From Vermamoeba vermiformis (taxonomy: Eukaryota; Tubulinea; Echinamoebida), in NCBI GenBank assembly GCA_045837725.1, contig JBEWZL010000063.1, positions 207,575-271,574 of the forward strand: a stretch of 64,000 nt of DNA. The letters are read 5' to 3'. The position numbers and the translations under genes were made by a program. Below, piece after piece: positions 58,564 through 64,000 of this stretch; within the stretch, counting starts at the first letter, position 1, and every line of letters starts with the position of its first letter. Under the pieces are notes generated by a model. It was not told the origin of the DNA. It made no database searches and worked only from the letters and a program-made list of their open reading frames with translations.

Positions 58564-61500
58564 TTACCTGTAATTAGTATAATCATTAGAGGTAGCATCA
58601 TTATTTACAAGGTGTTGTCCGGGCTGCGGAGGAGTTTGATGTTGGTAATAAACCTGATTGTATGGATCCGGATCGTAGTTCACGTAGTAACCCTGCTGTT
58701 GTTGCTGTTGCTGTACATTGCCTGACACAGGTGGTGTACCATACCCATTGTTAGACTGTTGAGTATAGTAGTCTGGTGTCAGTTGGTAAAGTGAAGGACG
58801 AGGTTGCGGGATCTCGTTGAACGTGACATTGACGCTTATCGCGGGCGCGTACTTGAGGTCCGCCTGAGGCTGCGGCACCGTGCCTGGGACATAGTTGGCA
58901 GGTACTTTATATTCACTAGGTATATAGCCTGTTGTGGCTTTAAGCTCGGAGTAGGGAGTGGCGCCAACACTGTACTGAACTCCAACATTTCTCGCGGCTG
59001 TTGTAGGACTAAGATTGCCAAACTGTTGGTCCACGGGTTGTTGATTCCGTAGTGCAACATGTTGGTGCTGTTGGCGTGCTGCAGGCATATGTTGCTGGTG
59101 CGGATTGTGAACCGTGGCTTGTTGTTGCATTTGCACTGGTCGCATAGTTTGAGGCACTTGCGTGTACTGTTGCACACCTTGTCCGTTAGGATAAGAAGGA
59201 TACTCTACGGTACTTTGCACGTTATATTCCGCGTGACGCTCGCTGGTCCGTAATGGAGCTTGGTGCACAGGGGCTGTAGCAGTGACTTGGTATTGTTGGT
59301 GATCGATTCGAGCTCGCTTTGTTGCTGGTTGTTGGCCAGTGGATGACACGCTGTGCGGTGAAATGCGTGGATTTTCAGCGCCAAGTTCAACAATCTTCGG
59401 AACGCGTTGTTCTTCCACGAATGTCGGCAAGATATCTGACTCGCTGAACTGAGACCAGGAGTTGCCGTACATTAGATTTGACTGTCTGAACCGATGTATG
59501 TGATTGAAAAACAAGACTTCGTTGTACATGGACACTTTGTTGAATTCCACCGTGCAATCGAGTTGATTTAAGGATTCGATCAACGCGCCAACATTTTCAG
59601 CCATATGTTTTAACACATTGACAACCTGAATGGAGAATTAATTCTCTAACTATAATAATAAATGATAGCTAATAACTTACTCTATTAACTTTAAGGTGGT
59701 CACCTCGGTAAGCCAAGATCTGACCGATCATGAACAAAGGCATCACAACAAAATAAATATGAGTGCTTTCGCGCCGTTGAATATTCTCGGTGGCCTCGAT
59801 AATTTTACCAGCAAGCTGTTGTTTAATTAGTAATGCTATAGGAGAAAATACTGGTCCAACTTACCAGATCCGATGCATGATCCATTCCTATTAGAAACGA
59901 TACTACAACATACGTGGCATTGAGACGCAACATCAATAAGGAGCTGTATAATAGGTTAGATGTATTTAGGCAAATCAGATACGACGTACGTTAACGCTGG
60001 ATCCGCCTTCTTTGCCATCGCTTCAGCTTGCTTCAACATGCCAAAGAGATATCGAATATTATCGAGAGTATTGAAAGATTTATCGCATGAAGTCATGGCG
60101 TTCACAATGTCGAACCAGATCTAACGAAAATTAGTTTATATTTTGAACTCAAAGAACTTACCTTGTGCAGCAAAATTGTCGTTTGTAACGGAATGCTTTC
60201 ACCTCCAGCTGGCGACTCCCTAATGACTTTTGATAACGCTTCTATTTGACCCTCCCTAAGAACGGTCGGTTAGTTAATTCTCGCAAAAAAAGGAAAGCAA
60301 GAATGTTCTCTGAACGGAATTTCTAAAAATAGGAACTGTACAGATTTGGCAATGAACCTTAAATAATCTTGATATCGACGCTCTTTGTTGATTAATATTA
60401 TTATAAGCGAGAGATTACTTACTTATCTTCTTCTAAGGCTTGGTTTAATAAACAAACTTGTCTAACGACCGATAAATTAACTCCGTTCATCTCTTTAACT
60501 TTGTATTTTTTCATTAACCGCTCGCTCATATGTAACGCTGTTGCATTGCACATTGAAGCCTTTTCTGGCTCAACGAACGTATCGTAGGTCCTAAAAATAG
60601 GTTACTTTCTGTTTCACAAATTATCCTGCGTGGGAAAAACGTACCTTGATAAAATATGATAAGTGCCGCAAACAAATGGATCTACTTTGTCGTGAAGACT
60701 ATTCAACCCAATTCTAACAAAATACCGTTAGAAGAATTAACCAAAACTACCAACATCCGTGGATGCGTACTTAACGCGGTGGAACAACTCGTCTGTGTAA
60801 ACATCCGTGCCACTGGCCATAGAACCTCCTAATAGGCACGCATACATGCATAATAATTGAGAACTATCCACTACAATTGAAAGAGCGTTAGAAAATTCGG
60901 ATGTGACCCGATACCGATTTTGACAAGATATCCGATGCAATCCATCTGATAATCTCCTCTTTTGGGTACGCTCCTTATTTAGTAATGAGCAATAATTATG
61001 TTGCCAAATTAAAGAAAATGAACTTCCGTGGTGGACTAAATAGGACAGTTCAATTTTGGTCGTGTATCACTTACCGTCCTTGTCTTGTAGGAAGTTAAAG
61101 TCTGTAAATGGTGTGGTTACTTGTATGAACGGAAAGATATGGTCGTTGTATCGCTTCATGATCTGATCCATGACGTGCGTGGTAAGCAGATGTCCCGACA
61201 GAGAAATGTCCGACGCCTAAACCAATGCATTAATGATAAACTAAAACATGACTTGCCTTAAAATGCTTAGGGATAATAATCTATCCATAAGATCGTAATT
61301 TCGAGTATTGAGAATGCAAAATCAAGAAAGGTTTGTCACAAAAGTTGTCGTGCAAATTTTAAAGTCATATCCACTCACACATATGGTGGCACAATTAAAT
61401 ACTATTGTAATTACCTCTGTTTGTTTTTTTACGAGAAAGTTATACTTTTCTTGCAGCTCTTGGTATTTCTGTCTTTGTAATAATAATTCGCTTGATAATT

Positions 61501-62013
61501 GATCTACAGTCTTCCTTAGCTCTTGTACTTTGCCTAAAAGTAAATATTAATATAATCGGGGCTTTTCCGACATAGTTTACGCGATAGACTTTTGACGATC
61601 GAACGGAAAAACGAACCTGGTATTGGTCCTCGTCGAGTTGGTTGCGATTGATATGCGCATTTTAATCCCTTCCTAACACAATTACTGCAAGGATATTCAC
61701 CATCACCTACGAAAATCTGTGAGCGGAGTTTACGAGTTAAATTTTCTTCGCGTCAGATTTCGTAAAACAGAATCATTATCGTAAATATTTATTCAGGAAA
61801 AAATATATATGTATTATTTGTAGCATAAAATCGCTCGATAGGCGGCTAATTAATAAAAATTGGCAAGTTCAACTTACATCGCATGTGCTTTCCTTTACAA
61901 ACGAGACACGCAAGGGATACAGGTTTGCGTTTCGGTGAATTACTATCACTGTTATTTTTGTCACTGCTAGTATCGCTACTTTCCGGCTCGGGAGAGTAGT
62001 AGTAGTGTTGCAT
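58564..62013 (-). CDS. Zn2Cys6 zinc-cluster transcription factor
   Basis: Begins MQHYYYSPEPESSDTSSD at 62013. The zinc cluster spans an intron: ACLVCKGKHMRC joins DGEYPCSNCVRKGLKC, with the spacing C-x2-C-x6-C-x5-C-x2-C-x6-C typical of GAL4-type binuclear clusters. A coiled-coil dimerisation segment follows (GKVQELRKTVDQLSSELLL, QRQKYQELQEKYNFL). The middle region with HLLTTHVMDQIMKRYNDHIF, LLCMYACLLGGSMASGT and LRLNATYVVVSFLIGMDH looks like the fungal-type middle homology domain. A Gln/Pro/Tyr-rich tail (QQQQQQQGYYVNYD and similar) may activate transcription. Such factors are best known from fungi but also occur in Amoebozoa. Target genes unknown. Confidence 0.87.
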
Positions 62014-62242
62014 TTTCGTTCAATCAATAAAAATAATGTCTCCGAAAACGGCTTTTCACAGGCCAGCGGTCAACCGGGACTGGAATATTTCGTGAATAGG
62101 TATACAGATGCTCGGATAATTATAGTGTTTATAATACATAATACGTCAAGTTTTGCCGTTTGATCGGGCAGTTTTTCTTGACATACCGGTTTTTTGGTTT
62201 ATACAAGCCGATTTCGGTATAACTATCACCTTATCGTTATTT

Positions 62243-64000
62243 CTATTTGTGCTTTTTGTAGGAAGCAACAAAATCGCAGAAATGAGGATAGAGCTCGCTG
62301 TCTGGTACATCCGCAACTTTATCGGGATGCGCCACGTTTAAGACTTCACGCACCTTCCTCTGCATGCTAATTAACTCACGTTCTGCGGTCTTAGCAGCCA
62401 TCTGCTCGCTGCTTCTCTTCTTAGTGAGCGCCATAATTAGCGGATCCTAGCAAAGGGAATGTTACTAAAATTAACTACGAAAATGAAAGCAATCACTCGC
62501 AATCTCAAAGCAGATCTGAATTTAAATTTGCAACGACATGCAATTACTAATGTCAGTAGCGAATTAAAATCATAAATTTCCTTACTAGGTCAAGCGTGGC
62601 CAGTTTCGCTGGATCGCTCATGTTATGGTTCTGTAGTTGTTCCGCCTGTTCTGGGACGATCACTGAATACGCCTTGAGTAGCTTGTGAATATTGTTCATC
62701 AAACCAGACACCAGTGCGTTATCGGCAACGTGATCGACTCCGTTCGCGATCGGCCTTGTCGAATCCACGTGAGCGTGCTGAGACTGGCTACTAGATTCAG
62801 CCATAAGGTCGATAGAAGCATCATTAAGATCAATGTCGAGATCTTCATCCATGCGCATCTCGTTGTTGGGAATGGAAGATTGTGTGTCGCCAAAAAAGTT
62901 CGCAATCAGACTTTCATCTCGATTAATAGTCTGCGTAGGTGGACTACTATGCATTGGCAGCGGATTAGTAGCTGAAGACGGCGAGATTGAAGAGTTTGCT
63001 CCGGATGCGGATGTTGCTGCTTGGCGCGGGCTGTGAGTGGCCTCTGTTCGTGGTGCCTTGTTTGGCTGTGCATCAGTTGCGCTATTAACTTGCCCGAAGC
63101 TTTCATCCTCGCGCTTCCGCTTCTTGTTGTCGAGATCCTCGGTTGCTCCGGAACTTCGCCTCAATTGAGCTGCAGTAGTGTTAAGCGAAACCATTGGAGA
63201 CGGTTCTTGCTTTATGTCATCTTGCTCGATGAGGCTAAGCTCAACGTTATGAACCGCTGCAGCAGATTCGGATGTCGATGAGCGTGCGCTTGGTGCCGAA
63301 GTATTCGTTGGACCTCGGACTTCGCTATTTAGCCTCTTTACTGCTTCAGCTTGAGCAGCTAATCGCCTTTCTAAAGAAGCCATTTAAAATTAGGTCACAA
63401 ACTCCGGATTTGAAATTTGCGAGTTTTCTTACCTTCTTCTAAAGCCGCTCTTCGCTTTGCTTCTTTCTCTTTCTTCTTTGCCTCTCGTGCACGTTTGATT
63501 TCCTCGATCTCTTTGTTCTTTCTCTGCAACTCTTCTTCGCGTTGCTTCAAAATCCGTTTCTGTTCTTCGATCTGCCTTTGTTTTAGCTCTTCTTCTGCTT
63601 TGCGACGCTCTGCCTCGATCCTCTTTTGTTCTTCTTCGCGTTTCTTAGCCTCTTTTTCTCTCCTGCGCTCTTCAAGACGAACTTGTTTCAGATCGCCAGA
63701 ATGCTGAATTACGACTTCGACTTGGTTCTCTTCAGGAGCGTCGCAAGTATTCCTTCGAGAATCATATATATTATCTCTACAATACCAATGCTCAGGCAGC
63801 ATGTCCTCCTTTATATTCGGCGGCAGACGCCTCCATTTGTTGCAGTCCTCGCATTGAGCCCAAGTGTCTGGCGTCCTAAAGCGATAGATTAATTTATTAA
63901 TATTTTATAAATTAAATATAATACTTACTCGTTAGTTGAGAAGTTCGAATTGCCAGAAGGGTTTATGGATTTGTTTTTGTACGACTTCCAATAAGCCTCT
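62243..64000 (-). CDS. MORC-like CW zinc-finger protein, 5' partial
   Basis: The gene enters from the right edge. The first visible coding is EAYWKSYKNKSINPSGNSN, resembling the segment between the MORC ATPase module and its CW domain. Next is a CW zinc finger, WAQCEDCNKWRRLPPNI then LPEHWYCRDNIYDSRRNTC, with the Trp pair and four Cys. A long charged coiled coil (RREKEAKKREEEQKRIEAE onward) joins via an intron at about 63381-63434 to ERRLAAQAEAVKRLNSE, a low-complexity Ser/Asn region, KKRKRE (nuclear localisation-like) and MNNIHKLLKAYSVIVPEQAE. The last exon (62455-62243) reads DPLIMALTKKRSSEQ and ends ASYKKHK. CW domains bind methylated H3K4, so a chromatin role is likely. The ATPase domain is outside the window. 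Confidence 0.78.

Noticed and set aside
62243-62434. Separate 63-residue gene starting MALTKKRSSEQ
   Set aside because: It is the last exon of the MORC-like gene: the upstream exon ends at a good donor and joins in phase to DPLIMALTKK.
62553-63383. Independent gene starting MASLERRLAAQ
   Set aside because: That Met lies in intron sequence; the acceptor TTCTTTAG just after it joins the coiled-coil exon in phase.
1-64000. Transposons, retroelements, virus-like genes, CRISPR arrays and tRNA or rRNA genes
   Set aside because: No transposase, reverse transcriptase, capsid or integrase motifs, terminal repeats or regular spacer arrays were seen. A covariance-model search was not possible, so a tRNA or small RNA could be missed.

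Overview
This is nuclear DNA from an intron-rich unicellular eukaryote. Genes sit 50 to 900 bp apart on both strands. Almost all are split by many short (about 45-75 bp) GT-AG introns, and intergenic DNA is AT-rich. I find no bacterial operons, CRISPR arrays, transposons or virus-like elements. The gene set fits an amorphean protist (Amoebozoa or an early-branching opisthokont-side lineage): an IQGAP/DGAP-type RasGAP, two membrane hybrid histidine kinases, a Zn2Cys6 zinc-cluster regulator, a MORC/CW protein, a PA-domain seven-helix membrane protein and a TIMMDC1-like protein. I cannot name the species.

Layout. 1-2080: 3' part of a surface protein gene with a GPI-like tail. 2115-3236 (-): an intronless, strongly divergent actin. 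3551-5551 (-): F-box-like protein with propeller-like repeats. 5708-7198 (-): GPALPP1/DUF3752 protein. 7395-8510: TIMMDC1-like inner-membrane protein. 8745-11009: SCCPDH-like oxidoreductase. 11536-13581: DUG3-like class II glutamine amidotransferase. 13827-15849: LIM domain joined to a METTL13-like methyltransferase. 16060-19283: secreted DNRLRE protein with a long Pro/Gln/Ala repeat and GPI-like tail. 19801-21727: PA plus seven-helix receptor-like protein. 22272-24734 (-): sulfite-oxidase-family molybdoenzyme with a long unknown N-terminal region. 25311-28340 (-) and 36622-39453 (+): two paralogous hybrid histidine kinases. They flank an IQGAP-like RasGAP (28721-33614, -) and a SAM plus histidine-phosphatase protein (34509-36335, +). 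39813-53733: three tandem F-box/LRR/ankyrin paralogues. 53894-56040 (-): type II membrane GT4 glycosyltransferase. 56089-58477 (-): LTA4H-like M1 metallopeptidase. 58564-62013 (-): zinc-cluster transcription factor. 62243-64000 (-): 3' part of a MORC-like CW protein.

Themes. The window mixes environment sensing (hybrid kinases, PA-7TM protein, surface proteins), cytoskeletal and Ras-type signalling (actin, RasGAP), ubiquitin-ligase adaptors (four F-box-like genes) and housekeeping metabolism. There is no sign that neighbours form a pathway.

The most unusual signals are these. (1) The perfect 12-bp palindrome TGACACGTGTCA occurs six times, five in introns and one between genes, and in no exon. 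(2) GGATCT-like words recur in introns, several just before the 3' splice site. (3) The actin has lost residues needed for ATP hydrolysis. (4) Two domain fusions look new: LIM+METTL13-like and SAM+histidine phosphatase. (5) A long repeat is open in all three forward frames, with a substitution pattern that picks out the true frame. (6) One of the tandem F-box/ankyrin paralogues has an in-frame stop at the end of exon 1.
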